The notes under the pieces were generated by a model. The model was not told the DNA's origin, made no database searches, and saw only the letters and a list, made by a program, of their open reading frames with translations. From Jingyaoa shaoxingensis (GTDB taxonomy: Bacteria > Bacillota > Clostridia > Lachnospirales > Lachnospiraceae), in assembly GCF_014385005.1 (NCBI RefSeq), contig NZ_JACRSZ010000001.1, forward strand, positions 767,371 through 831,370: a stretch of DNA of 64,000 nucleotides. Direction: 5' to 3'. Shown here piece after piece: positions 24,445 to 33,598 of this stretch. The translations under genes and the position numbers were made by a program. How positions within the stretch are numbered: position 1 is the first letter of the stretch; each line of letters starts with the position of its first letter.

Positions 24445-25516
24445 ATATCTGTTCTGGCTCTCTGTTTTCATTTTCCGCCAATATTGTTTCTCTCTTATTA
24501 TAGGCATTAACAATATTCTTCAGAAAACTATTCATATCTGCTGGCATAATCGGACGCCCATGTTTTGTGTTAAAAATAAAACCACTGTGTCTACCAATCT
24601 CTACATTACTCTGCAATCCCAACATCAAATTTAATTCCTTCTGCTTACGAAACGCATCATATACGGTCTGAGTCATAGGAATTGTTCTGATTCCAGCATC
24701 CGTTTTTGTCTCCGAATCATGAAAACAATAACCTTCTTCTCCCTCATAATAAACAAGTTGTCCATTCACATGAATTTCCCGGTTTTTCATATCCACATCT
24801 GACCAGGTCAATCCGATTGTTTCACTTATTCTCAGGCAGGCTCCAAACATAATCTGCATCATTGGAAGATGAGGCTTATACACATTACTCTGTTCAACAA
24901 ACTTCAGAAGTTTTTCCTGCTGTTCCAGTGTCAGTGCTTCTTTCTCCTTTGCCGGAGTTCCACAATCTCCAAGTGTTCCTGTTACCGGATTCTTTCGGAT
25001 AATCCCATCTTCCACTGCCAGTTCAAAACTGGGATTCAATAAGCCATAAAGACCTTTGATCGTACTGTGTGCCAGTCCTTCATCTGACAATGCAGAAAAG
25101 AATGTCCTTACGTGAGATGTCTTAAAATCCACAACACGAATATTTCCCAAAGTATTTCGTATCCGGTAGTCCCACATACGGATATAATTCTTCTTCGTTC
25201 TTTCCTTGATATTCTTTGTTGCCATGTATCGCTCAAACAACGTATTCACAGTCAGCTTCTTGACTGATGCATCTGTAATAAGCAGATCATCCATATCCTT
25301 ATTGTTCTTCTTTTCCATTTCTCGTAAACTCGCCAGATCAGCTGCATAAACCGAATTACGCTTTCCGGTAATTTCATCCTTGTAGCGATACTCATAACGT
25401 CCATCTGGACGCTGGTATTCACCTGTTTTTAAATTTCTGCCTATCAGAAATTTTCTGAATACTGGCAGCTTCTTTTCAAGCATACCAGCCGTTGCCGGAG
25501 TATCTTCGGTTTCCAC
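24437..25516 (-). pseudogene. Tyrosine integrase (Tn916-type), 3'-truncated
   Basis: 359 codons from a GTG. AP2-like arm-binding N-terminus (TGEYQRPDGRYEYRYKDEIT), core-binding domain (about 85-190: TLFERYMATKNIKERTKKN), then the start of the catalytic domain with the first catalytic Arg in GACLRISETIGLTW. The His-x-x-Arg box and the nucleophile Tyr are missing: the frame ends REPEQIYA where the sister copy at 6657-7247 continues to HTLRHT. It cannot be an active recombinase. Confidence 0.9.
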
Positions 25517-25626
25517 ATACTACTCTCTGATACAGCGGTGGAATCCTGTGTTACCTTTAAGCCCGAAAGGCACCCATACAGCTCATTCAATTTTCAACGA
25601 ATCATGAAAGCTTATCTCAGCCTATA

Positions 25627-26208
25627 ATGAAAATGGGGGTATTGGCTCCACTACTTTTTTTGCTTTCCATCTTGCCTTACAATAGTCTTACCGGTCTATA
25701 CATTCATCTGATGAATGAATCTCTATTTTTACTTGTCAAAAAAATATGGGAAACAAAGTCTTCCTGTGACTATGGTATTTTAAGATATTATACCTTAAGA
25801 CTCTTACATGAAATTATGGATCTGCCTGCGGAAAGTGAATCCGACGGTTTCTTTACCCGTTCTCAGATTACAATTGTAAAAGAAGCCGAATCTATGATCA
25901 TGAGCGATTTATCCAAACGATTTACCGCAAAAGAGATGGCCTACCGATTTGGTATCAGCGAAAGCAGCTTTAAACTACATGTGAAGGGAATTCTCGGAGA
26001 AAGTTATCTGACCTATTTCCGCAAAAAAAGAATGGAGAAAGCTGCTGAGCTTCTTACAACAACCCATCTAAAGATTATCGAGGTTGCAAACGCTGTCGGC
26101 TATGAAAACCAGGGAAAATTTGCAAACGTATTTGCGAAAGAATATGGAAATACACCATTGGAATTTCGTCGCTTGTCCGAAAGTGGACAGTGTGAATTTT
26201 TTCTGTAA
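25627..26208 (+). pseudogene. AraC-family regulator, N-terminally truncated remnant
   Basis: The frame holds two intact HTH motifs (FTAKEMAYRFGISESSFKLH; KIIEVANAVGYENQGKFANV) and the closing GNTPLEFRRL, so the DNA-binding domain is complete. The N-terminal effector domain is missing; homology to a typical member seems to begin near 25700 and the first 25 residues look unrelated and hydrophobic. Close to an integrase fossil. It could still be expressed as a small DNA-binding protein. Confidence 0.65.
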
Positions 26209-26750
26209 ATTCAGATTTTCTATGATATTTGATCGGCTTAACAGCAGGATTCACAAGCGTGAAATTGAACGAGCAAAGACCGAACGTGATGATTACCTTG
26301 CCCGAAAGGAGGCTGAATGTGCAATTCTACGTGAAAAAAGCGGCAATGAAACTATCTTCATTACCGATAAAAATGAGCGTCTACTATAGGAATCGAACCT
26401 ACAATAGAGTCTTAGGAGCTCAAGATACCACTGAAAACATATATAATTCTTAGTAAAGTTACGTCAAGGAAATCCTTGATTTTCCTAACGATTCTGTTAC
26501 TCCCTGTCAAAATAAGAAAACCTGTTTTCATCTCTGTAAAACACCTCTCGGTGCTCGGAGCATCCGGAGGATGTAACCATTCCGTTCCATCGAGTTCACT
26601 CGGTTGGCCACTATTACAATTCAGTTTTGCAACAATGATGACTTGGTTTTCTTATTAGATTACATATGTTATAACGTGTATGATGTCGGATGTCGATGGG
26701 TTTTTGACCATTACTCCGATTTGCACCCATCGAAGATGCAACTACACCTT
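26209..26750. other. Gene-poor scar region
   Basis: No convincing full gene. Short charged frames at 26228-26390 (RIHKREIERAKTERDDYLAR) look like a protein fragment of unknown family. A tRNA-3'-half-like sequence lies at 26378-26418. The rest, to the stop of the hydrolase at 26751, shows nothing I can name. Confidence 0.5.
26378..26418 (-). other. tRNA 3'-half-like sequence (possible attachment-site remnant)
   Basis: Minus strand shows a canonical T arm GTAGG-TTCGATT-CCTAT followed by AGTAGACG, which looks like an acceptor 3' strand, and CTCCTAA upstream in the place of an anticodon loop. A matching 5' half (GTCTACT...) is not present, and no CCA follows. Tyrosine integrases often target tRNA 3' ends, so this may be an att remnant. 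Confidence 0.45.
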
Positions 26751-27698
26751 CTATCTTTTTATCTGTCTCTCTGCGCTCTTCCATTCCAGAATGGCATTTT
26801 TCACCCGCTGGTCAATATCCAGTCGTGCTCTGCGACATTCTTCCGGATATTTTCTTGCTGCCTGAAATGCCAGTTTCATAAAGAGTCCGGAGCCAACCGG
26901 GAGCATTGTCTTTAGCATGCTATCTGGAAAAACGAAATGGGTTCCATGCTCATAAATTACAAACTCTAATCTGCATGTATGAGGGTGTTCTTTCATTCGC
27001 TGTTTCATTCGGCGGATATATTTTGCAGTATCCCACAACACATCATCTTCCGCACCAATCAGCAATAATATTCCATTGATTTTTTCAATCTTGATCATCT
27101 TGTCTTCTGTGATTGGATGAGCCTTTTCCGAGTCATCAAACAGTTTTCTTGAATTAATCATATCACCGGTCCGTTTTGTTTCTTTCTTAATCACATGCCA
27201 GTAATCCGGATGTTTGTAGCAAAATGGCATATACGGAAGGGGTTCTCCTTTGTAAGAAAAAAGAGATTCTCCTTCAATCGGCCATTCCTTACAGCCATCT
27301 TTTTTGCCCTGCATAAACCCCTGCCAGATAAAGTCACTCGGTGTCAGACCAATCGTCAATGTAATATCTTCAAAATAAGAAGCTGCAGTTAAGGCAAGTG
27401 TTCCTGTAGTAGATGCCCCGACAATTCCTATCTTCTGATTACCATGTGCTTTTAACCAATCAATTGCTTTTTCTATACGCTCCAGCGGATAATTATGATG
27501 TCCATAATCCTTTTTTCCAGGTGACATTGTCATCACATTCACACCGAGTTTATGTAACCATTTCACAGATGTACGCGCCAGATAATCCTCTGAATCATCT
27601 CCGATCATGGCAATCATTGCACAGTCTGAATCTGATTTACATTTCCAGTATGCACCATAAAATCCATCTGTTCCCACATCAAAATGTCTTTTCTTCAT
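26751..27698 (-). CDS. Alpha/beta hydrolase, BAAT/acyl-CoA thioesterase C-terminal type
   Basis: 315 aa. The fold is recognised from GIVGASTTGTLALTAAS (nucleophile elbow, GAST-TG), LLLIGAEDDVLWD (acid) and YEHGTHFVFP (His). This is the layout of BAAT_C proteins, which hydrolyse or transfer acyl groups from CoA esters. Substrate unknown. ATG at 27698 is preferred (GGAG 9 nt upstream); an earlier in-frame ATG at 27728 would overlap the upstream gene by 4 bp. It is co-directional with methyltransferase and reductase genes, perhaps a small modification pathway. Confidence 0.78.
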   Translation of the reverse strand: MKKRHFDVGTDGFYGAYWKCKSDSDCAMIAMIGDDSEDYLARTSVKWLHKLGVNVMTMSPGKKDYGHHNYPLERIEKAIDWLKAHGNQKIGIVGASTTGTLALTAASYFEDITLTIGLTPSDFIWQGFMQGKKDGCKEWPIEGESLFSYKGEPLPYMPFCYKHPDYWHVIKKETKRTGDMINSRKLFDDSEKAHPITEDKMIKIEKINGILLLIGAEDDVLWDTAKYIRRMKQRMKEHPHTCRLEFVIYEHGTHFVFPDSMLKTMLPVGSGLFMKLAFQAARKYPEECRRARLDIDQRVKNAILEWKSAERQIKR

Positions 27699-27724
27699 CT
27701 GTATCATCTCCTGCTCGTATAATA

Positions 27725-28525
27725 TCATCCATGTTTTTCCATAACTATTATTTTGTTCGAGATTTTTCGAACAGTTGGAATTTTACCTATCACATGATAA
27801 ATCGGCATAAGTTCTTTCATCCCTTCGACCAGACTGACTTCCTGCTGAACAGAAAATTCCGATATGATTCTTTGCAGCTCTTTTCCATTCTTAACTCCCC
27901 ATGTGAATTTGGCATTGCTTCCCTCTATGGATTTTTCTTTCACATGTTTTACAACAAACGGTGACATGGTTTCGACCATTACGGTTACTTCCTGAAATGA
28001 TTTTTCAATAATAGAAAACATTTTTTTGATGTCCTTCTCACACAAATACATTGTAAGCCCTTCGATTATTACCAGAACATTCTCACAGTGATAATCTATA
28101 TCATCTATATAGGAATCATCCATTGCAGACTTTGCAATCTGATATATCGGACCTGTTTCTGCAAGAAACCGTTTCCTTATCTTCATCGTTTCCGACAGAT
28201 CCACATTGTACCAGCGCAGATATTTTCCCTTCATCCGATAACATCTGGTATCCAGTCCGCATGCAATATTTACAACAACTGTATTTTCATGATTCTCCAA
28301 ATATTGCCTGACTATCCGGTCTAATACAATTGTCCTTGCAATCACACCATAAGTCATGGCATTATCCTTATCTGCTTTAGAAAAGTCATAATCCAGCTTT
28401 TCCACAAGTTCTACGGCAATTTCGTCCTTGATCTTTGCATTTTGTTTTTTTGTTTCTTTTGCTCTTGCATACAGGGTCTGTACCATCGTCTCTGGGACAC
28501 CTGTCACATTCACTTTTTCTTTCAT
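27725..28525 (-). CDS. SAM-dependent O-methyltransferase, LCM/TcmP-like
   Basis: 266 aa. VVVNIACGLDTRCYRM is the glycine-rich SAM-binding motif characteristic of the leucine-carboxyl-methyltransferase family (PPM1/TcmP), followed by RWYNVDLSETMKIRK and NVLVIIEGLTMYL. In bacteria these often methylate small carboxyl or hydroxyl substrates. Substrate not evident. It is followed directly by the hydrolase gene (stop/start overlap or 27-bp gap depending on the start used). Confidence 0.87.
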   Translation of the reverse strand: MKEKVNVTGVPETMVQTLYARAKETKKQNAKIKDEIAVELVEKLDYDFSKADKDNAMTYGVIARTIVLDRIVRQYLENHENTVVVNIACGLDTRCYRMKGKYLRWYNVDLSETMKIRKRFLAETGPIYQIAKSAMDDSYIDDIDYHCENVLVIIEGLTMYLCEKDIKKMFSIIEKSFQEVTVMVETMSPFVVKHVKEKSIEGSNAKFTWGVKNGKELQRIISEFSVQQEVSLVEGMKELMPIYHVIGKIPTVRKISNKIIVMEKHG

Positions 28526-28541
28526 TATCTATCGCCTTCCG

Positions 28542-28905
28542 CTATTGTTTTCTTACAACGCAATGTAGCCTCATCCCTTTACGGATTTCAAATTTTTCCA
28601 CTTTTAGTCCTGCTTTTCTGCAACATTTCATAACCACATCTCTTGTTGGAACCCGGACATCTCCGTGTCCACATATATTTGCCAAAGGCATTTCCAGTGT
28701 ATTCATCAGCCATACCAATACTTTATTGTCACTGGTCACATCCTGCATCCAGTAATTCTCTAAACGGCTCTTTCTCCAGCTCCGCAAGAATATCCGGATA
28801 ATCCTTCTTACACATTTCGTAAATACCAGCATGGTTACTTTCATATCTTCCTGCTGCTTTTGTAAATTCAGCAATCGACAACTTTTTGTATTCTTCATTT
28901 TTCAT
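28542..28905 (-). pseudogene. Class I SAM methyltransferase with internal deletion
   Basis: From the ATG at 28905 (GGAGGG upstream) the frame reads KKLSIAEFTKAAGRYESNHA, YEMCKKDYPDILAELEKEPF and RELLDAGC, where SAM motif I should begin, then stops at once. The C-terminal part follows in another frame: TLEMPLANICGHGDVRVPT, CCRKAGLKVEKFEI, KGMRLHCVVRKQ. The middle, including most of the SAM pocket, is deleted, so the gene is dead. Confidence 0.82.
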
Positions 28906-28919
28906 GCTTTACCCTCCAA

Positions 28920-29831
28920 TCACTGCACTGTTCTCGCTTTACATCCACATATCTTCAGTTTTTTCACATAATCATAAAATTGCTTATGCAGTTCCCTCAT
29001 TTCGTCTGGTGCCTTCACAGCATGTTGATACATGAATTTATCTCCAAAGCTACTTTCGAATGTAATAGCAAGCATAATCGTAAGAATTGGTAATGGTAAA
29101 AAGCGAAAAATATTCATTTTTCCAGGCGACAACCTACCTGACTGTTTCTGCAAAAAGGTAAAATTTTTTTTTAATCTTCTTGCTGTTTTCTTCATGGTCT
29201 TCCAATCTCTTCCTGCTCTTTCTGGACAGTCAGCTTCATAATATGCATCTGCAATCGGCACCACCATGGCAAGATGACACAGCTGCCACATATGCATATC
29301 CTTTACTTCCTGATATGGAATATGAGCATGTCTCAATATCTCTGAAAACTGTTTTGTTCTTTCGGATTTATTTCCTGATATTTCTGCAAATGTTGTCGGC
29401 TGAATAAGCCTCGGCGTGAGTGCTGCATCAAGTATGCCATCATCATTTATACTTCCGCCTGCTCCCGGAAAAGCCGGTAATATTCTTCCTGTTCCTACAA
29501 TGTCTTCCCATTTTTTATAACTGTCCAGTGAATTTACCATTGTAACAATGGTATTGCTTTTATAATTTTTCAATTCCGAAAGTGCTTCATACAGCTGATT
29601 CTCCCGGACAGTCAGTAAAACAAAATCATAAATATCATCGTTTGAAGCTTCTCCGAGAATCTTAATTTTCGCCTTTATTATGTTCTGATCTTTCTTATAA
29701 AGTAATCCATTATTTTTTAGGACTTCAAGTCTTTTTCCTCTGGCATAAATACTTGTATCATAACCTGCTTCTGCCAATAAAGCCGCATACAAAGAACCAA
29801 TCACGCCTGCACCATAAATTAATATTCTCAT
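28920..29831 (-). CDS. Ketopantoate-reductase-like (PanE/ApbA family) oxidoreductase
   Basis: 303 aa. MRILIYGAGVIGSLYAALLA is the N-terminal Rossmann NAD(P)-binding motif (GxGxxG); DFVLLTVRENQL and VTMVNSLDSYKKWEDIVG follow the family pattern. The C-terminal half is less conserved and has extra hydrophobic residues (FRFLPLPILTIMLAITF), unlike PanE of pantothenate synthesis, so another substrate is likely. ATG at 29831 with GAGGACG upstream. First gene of the four-gene set down to 26751. Confidence 0.8.
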   Translation of the reverse strand: MRILIYGAGVIGSLYAALLAEAGYDTSIYARGKRLEVLKNNGLLYKKDQNIIKAKIKILGEASNDDIYDFVLLTVRENQLYEALSELKNYKSNTIVTMVNSLDSYKKWEDIVGTGRILPAFPGAGGSINDDGILDAALTPRLIQPTTFAEISGNKSERTKQFSEILRHAHIPYQEVKDMHMWQLCHLAMVVPIADAYYEADCPERAGRDWKTMKKTARRLKKNFTFLQKQSGRLSPGKMNIFRFLPLPILTIMLAITFESSFGDKFMYQHAVKAPDEMRELHKQFYDYVKKLKICGCKARTVQ

Positions 29832-29907
29832 AGAAATCCGTCCTCTTTTCATTTTCAAGAAAACTGCAAATTCTTATGTTAGTAAAGTCTAACTCTCATT
29901 TTCTAAA

Positions 29908-29945
29908 AAACCGTGTGAAAACAAAACTGTAATTCCACACGGTTT
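29908..29945 (-). terminator. Terminator of the ABC half-transporter pair
   Basis: Ten-bp stem AAACCGTGTG / CACACGGTTT; on the minus strand followed by a T-run, on the plus strand by CTTTTC. It separates the transport operon from the reductase gene. Confidence 0.85.
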
Positions 29946-30050
29946 CTTTTCTTATGCATTCAGTATATCACTTTTACCTGGTTTATCAACCAGATTTTAG
30001 TCAAAACTAACTGATGCAATCTTGTATTTTTGATGTACTAAATTGACTGC

Positions 30051-31760
30051 TCAAAAATTCTGCTTTTTCCAAAGCTCGTGATAAGCAGAACTTGAATGAA
30101 GCAGTTGAGAATGGGTTCCTCTCGCGGTTATCTGACCATCCTCAATCATAAGTATCTGGTCAGCTTCCATTATTGCCGAAAGCTTGTGTGCAATCACAAC
30201 AAGCGTTTTTCCCTTTACCATTTCGTTTATCGCCTGTTGAATATAGGCCTCATTATCGGGGTCAATGCTGGCAGTTGCTTCATCGAGTAAAACTATGGGA
30301 GCGTCCTTAAGTATCGCTCTCGCAATAGATATTCGCTGCTTTTCTCCTCCAGAGAGTGTCGAGCCACCTTCCCCTATCACCGTGTCATAGCTATTTTCAA
30401 GAGCGGATATAAACTCATGGCAGCGAGCCTTTTTGCAGGCTTCAATAACCTCTTCCTTCGTTGCACCTTTTTTTCCAAAAGCAATGTTATTGAAAATGGT
30501 ATCGTTAAAAAGATACACATTTTGAAAAACCACGCTTATATTTTCAAGGAGGCTTTCCGTTGTCATTGCTTTAATATCTGTTCCTCCAATACTTACCGTA
30601 CCCGAATCAGTGTCCCAGAAACGGGCAATAAGATTTACGATGGTGCTTTTTCCGCAACCACTTTTTCCAACAAGTGCTGTCATACTGTGCTGTGGTATAT
30701 GAAAACTCATATCCTTGATAACAGCCGATTCATTGTATCCGAATGTGACATTTTTAAAGTCAATATCAAAATTATTGAGCTTGACTGTTTTTCCACTATT
30801 GTCCATCAATTCAGTCTGCCTTATTCTGTCATAACGGTCAAGAGAAGCATCTGCAACTCTGAATGCAGTTATATTGATAAGCGCAAGCATTGGAGCTGCA
30901 AGTTCAAAAGCAAAAACTGACATTGCAATAACAAAGGGGATCTCCATTCCGCCGTTAAGGCCAACATATCCGCAGATAAAAATAACTGCTGAAATGCAAA
31001 GTCCTGTCATACACTGTGCTACGATAACTGGCATTGAAAAACGTTTTTCAAATTTTATCTGAGCTTCGGTGAGCTTCAGAAAATCCTCCGAGGTCGCTTT
31101 GTGGCTTTTTCCTGCAAGATTAAATGCCTTTACAACAGGCATTCCCTTTATATATTCAATGACCGTTCCAACCAACTTGTTCTGTGCCTCCTGCTGATTT
31201 GCAGCCTCTTCCGAAGCAACCCGGTGAGCCGCAGCGAATGCAGCAAAAAACAATGCCGTTGTAACTGCCATAGCCAAAGCCACCCATATATTGAGCACAA
31301 GAAGAAAAACGAAAGATATGCCGATACCGATAACAGAAGTTGTTATTTTTCCCAGGGTATCCATTCCATGTTCTTCCACAAAGGAAATATCATTTGTAAT
31401 GACAGAGGTAACGTTGCCAATATTATCCTCGGAAAAAAATCCCATTGGAAAGCGCTTTATCCTGTCGCCAAAGTTCATACGCTCACGGGCAAATATTTCA
31501 TATCCCACACCAGACTGGTTTATATCTGTCAGGTAGCGGCATATCATTCTGAGAATAACACCTGCAAAAATACCAGTAAAAGTGATAATAATACTATTTT
31601 TACCGAAGTTACCGTCCATTATAGTCATAAGCACATACAGCAGCATACATATCGGAACATTCGAGGCAAGACTTTCAAAAAATGAAAGTACATAAGCACG
31701 GTCAAGTTTTTTGCGGTATTCACCTGAAAGTCCCATTATTCTCTTTATGAACTTAAACAT
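30051..31760 (-). CDS. ABC transporter, fused permease/ATPase (IrtB/YbtQ-like)
   Basis: 569 aa. Six-helix exporter-fold membrane domain (about 1-310), then an ATPase with Walker A GKSGCGKST, signature LSGGEKQRIS and Walker B IVLLDEATAS. The stop of the partner gene overlaps its start by 8 bp, so the two half-transporters probably form a heterodimer. Exporter-fold pairs of this kind import iron-siderophores in IrtAB and YbtPQ; the neighbouring Opp-type importer and AraC regulator support a metal role here, but cargo is inferred. Confidence 0.9.
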   Translation of the reverse strand: MFKFIKRIMGLSGEYRKKLDRAYVLSFFESLASNVPICMLLYVLMTIMDGNFGKNSIIITFTGIFAGVILRMICRYLTDINQSGVGYEIFARERMNFGDRIKRFPMGFFSEDNIGNVTSVITNDISFVEEHGMDTLGKITTSVIGIGISFVFLLVLNIWVALAMAVTTALFFAAFAAAHRVASEEAANQQEAQNKLVGTVIEYIKGMPVVKAFNLAGKSHKATSEDFLKLTEAQIKFEKRFSMPVIVAQCMTGLCISAVIFICGYVGLNGGMEIPFVIAMSVFAFELAAPMLALINITAFRVADASLDRYDRIRQTELMDNSGKTVKLNNFDIDFKNVTFGYNESAVIKDMSFHIPQHSMTALVGKSGCGKSTIVNLIARFWDTDSGTVSIGGTDIKAMTTESLLENISVVFQNVYLFNDTIFNNIAFGKKGATKEEVIEACKKARCHEFISALENSYDTVIGEGGSTLSGGEKQRISIARAILKDAPIVLLDEATASIDPDNEAYIQQAINEMVKGKTLVVIAHKLSAIMEADQILMIEDGQITARGTHSQLLHSSSAYHELWKKQNF

Positions 31761-33498
31761 TTTCAGAATCCTCCTTTACAGCGATGTTCCAATTACCGGC
31801 TTCAAGGCTCATCTGCCACAGCCTGCGGTAAATACTGCTGCTTTCCATAAGCTCATCATGAGTTCCATTTGCAGAGGCTCTGCCACTTTCAAGCACGACT
31901 ATATTATCAGCATCTGCGATAGTCCAGAGTCTGTGCGCTATCATAATGACAGTTCTGCCCTTTGTAAGTTCATTAAGAGCATTTGTTATAAGTTCCTCGT
32001 TTTCCGCATCGGTATATGCAGTGGCTTCATCAAGAATTATTATAGGCGCATTTTTCAGTATTGCTCTTGCAATGGTTATGCGCTGACGCTCGCCTCCGGA
32101 AAGCTTTCCTCCAAGCACGCCAACTTCAGTATCATAGCCATGAGGAAGTTTTGAAATAAAGTCGTGGCAGGCAGCAGCTTTTGCCGCAGCTATCATTTCA
32201 TCCATTGTTGCGTCTTTTTTTCCCATGCGAAGATTATCAGCAATCGTCCCCCTGAAAAGGAAATTATCCTGCGCAACATAGGCTGTCATACTCATAAGCG
32301 TATCAAAAGTATATTCACGAATGTCACGTCCGTCGATGGTTATGCTTCCATCCGAAACGTCCCAATAATGAACGGTAAGTCTTGCTGCAGTAGATTTTCC
32401 ACTGCCCGATTCACCAACAAGAGCCGTTTTTTTCCCCTGCTCTGCTTTAAAGCTCACATTTTTAAGAACATCCCTGTCCTTATATGCAAATGTAACATTT
32501 TTAAATTCTACATCATAGCTTTCTGGAAGCTCGGAAATATTTCCAGAATGAACGTCTTCCGCGCTGTAAAGAGCTTCAAGCTGCTTTACAGTGTAATCCA
32601 CCTGTGGAAACATTGGGAAGAAATTTATGACTCTCGTAAGCGGTCCGCTCATACTGAGATCAAGCATAAGAACAAAAATCCATGTGTTAAGATCAAGCGT
32701 GCCATTGTAATACATTATCGCACCGACAGGCAATGTGAGCAGAACCGTGCATGGCATTCCAGCGTAAACCAGCGACATTGAACGCCAGCTTTCCCTGAAC
32801 CAGTCAAGGGTAAATACTTTATAATTCTCCACCGTATCAGAATATTTTTTAAATGAGCTTGTGGTCTGTCCAAAGATCTTTATTACTTCCATTCCCGAAA
32901 CATACTCAACAACGGCATTGTTGAGTTTTGCTCCAGATTCATAATAAAGCGGCATTTTTTTCATTCCTGATTTCATCATTATTCCCATTCCGATGATTCC
33001 GAACGGCAACGATGCAAGTGAGAGCAGCCCCATTCTCCAATCTGTCACAAAAATCACTGCCAGCACAATAAACGGCATAACAAGATTGGGTATCCCCTCC
33101 GGAAGCATATGTGCAAGCATAAGCTCAATCCGTCCTATTTCTTCCACAAAGCTTTTCTTGTATTTTCCTGTTCCACCATCTGCAACCTCGCCCAGTGGCT
33201 GATGCATAAGCTCATCAGCAAGCTTTACGCGCATATTGTAAAGCGTTCCGAACGCTCCCTCGTGGGAAAGATTGAGTCCCTCTCCGTAAAGGATATACTT
33301 TGCCGTAAAGCAAATCAATATAAGCGCAGATGTTCTCACAACATCTGCCATTGCCGCAGCTTCACTAATGTATTTCCCGATAAGACCGCTTATCAGAAAA
33401 TACGGCACAACCCCTATGGGAACGCTTATCGAGATAAGTGCAAGTGCTGTAAAAATGTGTCGTCTGTACTTTCCCGCATACTTTAATATAGATGCCAT
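31753..33498 (-). CDS. ABC transporter, fused permease/ATPase (IrtA/YbtP-like partner)
   Basis: 581 aa. Membrane domain about 1-320, ATPase with Walker A GESGSGKST, signature LSGGERQRIT and Walker B IIILDEATAY. ATG at 33498 has AGGAGGAGCGAA upstream; the longer ORF would add 21 unlikely residues. An inverted repeat GTTAGC-ATTA-GCTAAC lies 16 bp before the start. It forms a pair with the next gene. Confidence 0.9.
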   Translation of the reverse strand: MASILKYAGKYRRHIFTALALISISVPIGVVPYFLISGLIGKYISEAAAMADVVRTSALILICFTAKYILYGEGLNLSHEGAFGTLYNMRVKLADELMHQPLGEVADGGTGKYKKSFVEEIGRIELMLAHMLPEGIPNLVMPFIVLAVIFVTDWRMGLLSLASLPFGIIGMGIMMKSGMKKMPLYYESGAKLNNAVVEYVSGMEVIKIFGQTTSSFKKYSDTVENYKVFTLDWFRESWRSMSLVYAGMPCTVLLTLPVGAIMYYNGTLDLNTWIFVLMLDLSMSGPLTRVINFFPMFPQVDYTVKQLEALYSAEDVHSGNISELPESYDVEFKNVTFAYKDRDVLKNVSFKAEQGKKTALVGESGSGKSTAARLTVHYWDVSDGSITIDGRDIREYTFDTLMSMTAYVAQDNFLFRGTIADNLRMGKKDATMDEMIAAAKAAACHDFISKLPHGYDTEVGVLGGKLSGGERQRITIARAILKNAPIIILDEATAYTDAENEELITNALNELTKGRTVIMIAHRLWTIADADNIVVLESGRASANGTHDELMESSSIYRRLWQMSLEAGNWNIAVKEDSENV

Positions 33499-33513
33499 TT
33501 CGCTCCTCCTCTT

Positions 33514-33529
33514 GTTAGCATTAGCTAAC
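33514..33529. promoter_or_regulatory. Inverted repeat upstream of the half-transporter pair
   Basis: GTTAGC / GCTAAC with a 4-nt centre, just upstream of the ribosome site. It is somewhat like metal-repressor (DtxR-type) half-sites; identity of the binder is unknown. Confidence 0.45.
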
Positions 33530-33540
33530 CAACATAAAAT

Positions 33541-33566
33541 AAAAAAGGCACACTTTTTCATGTACC
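33541..33566 (-). terminator. Terminator after the AraC gene
   Basis: Minus strand GGTACA / TGTGCC stem with an 8-nt loop and a T6 run. Sits between the AraC gene and the two half-transporters, so those need read-through or a promoter in the same short gap. Confidence 0.7.
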
Positions 33567-33598
33567 TCTTAATATTACAGATTTAAGACTTCTTTTTT

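Noticed and set aside
26378..26460. Complete tRNA gene
   Set aside because: T arm and acceptor 3' strand are good, but no matching acceptor 5' strand, D stem or anticodon stem could be paired.
26209..26750. Coding frames on the plus strand (about 100 codons)
   Set aside because: Overlapping frames, no ribosome site and no family resemblance; part is antisense to the hydrolase gene.
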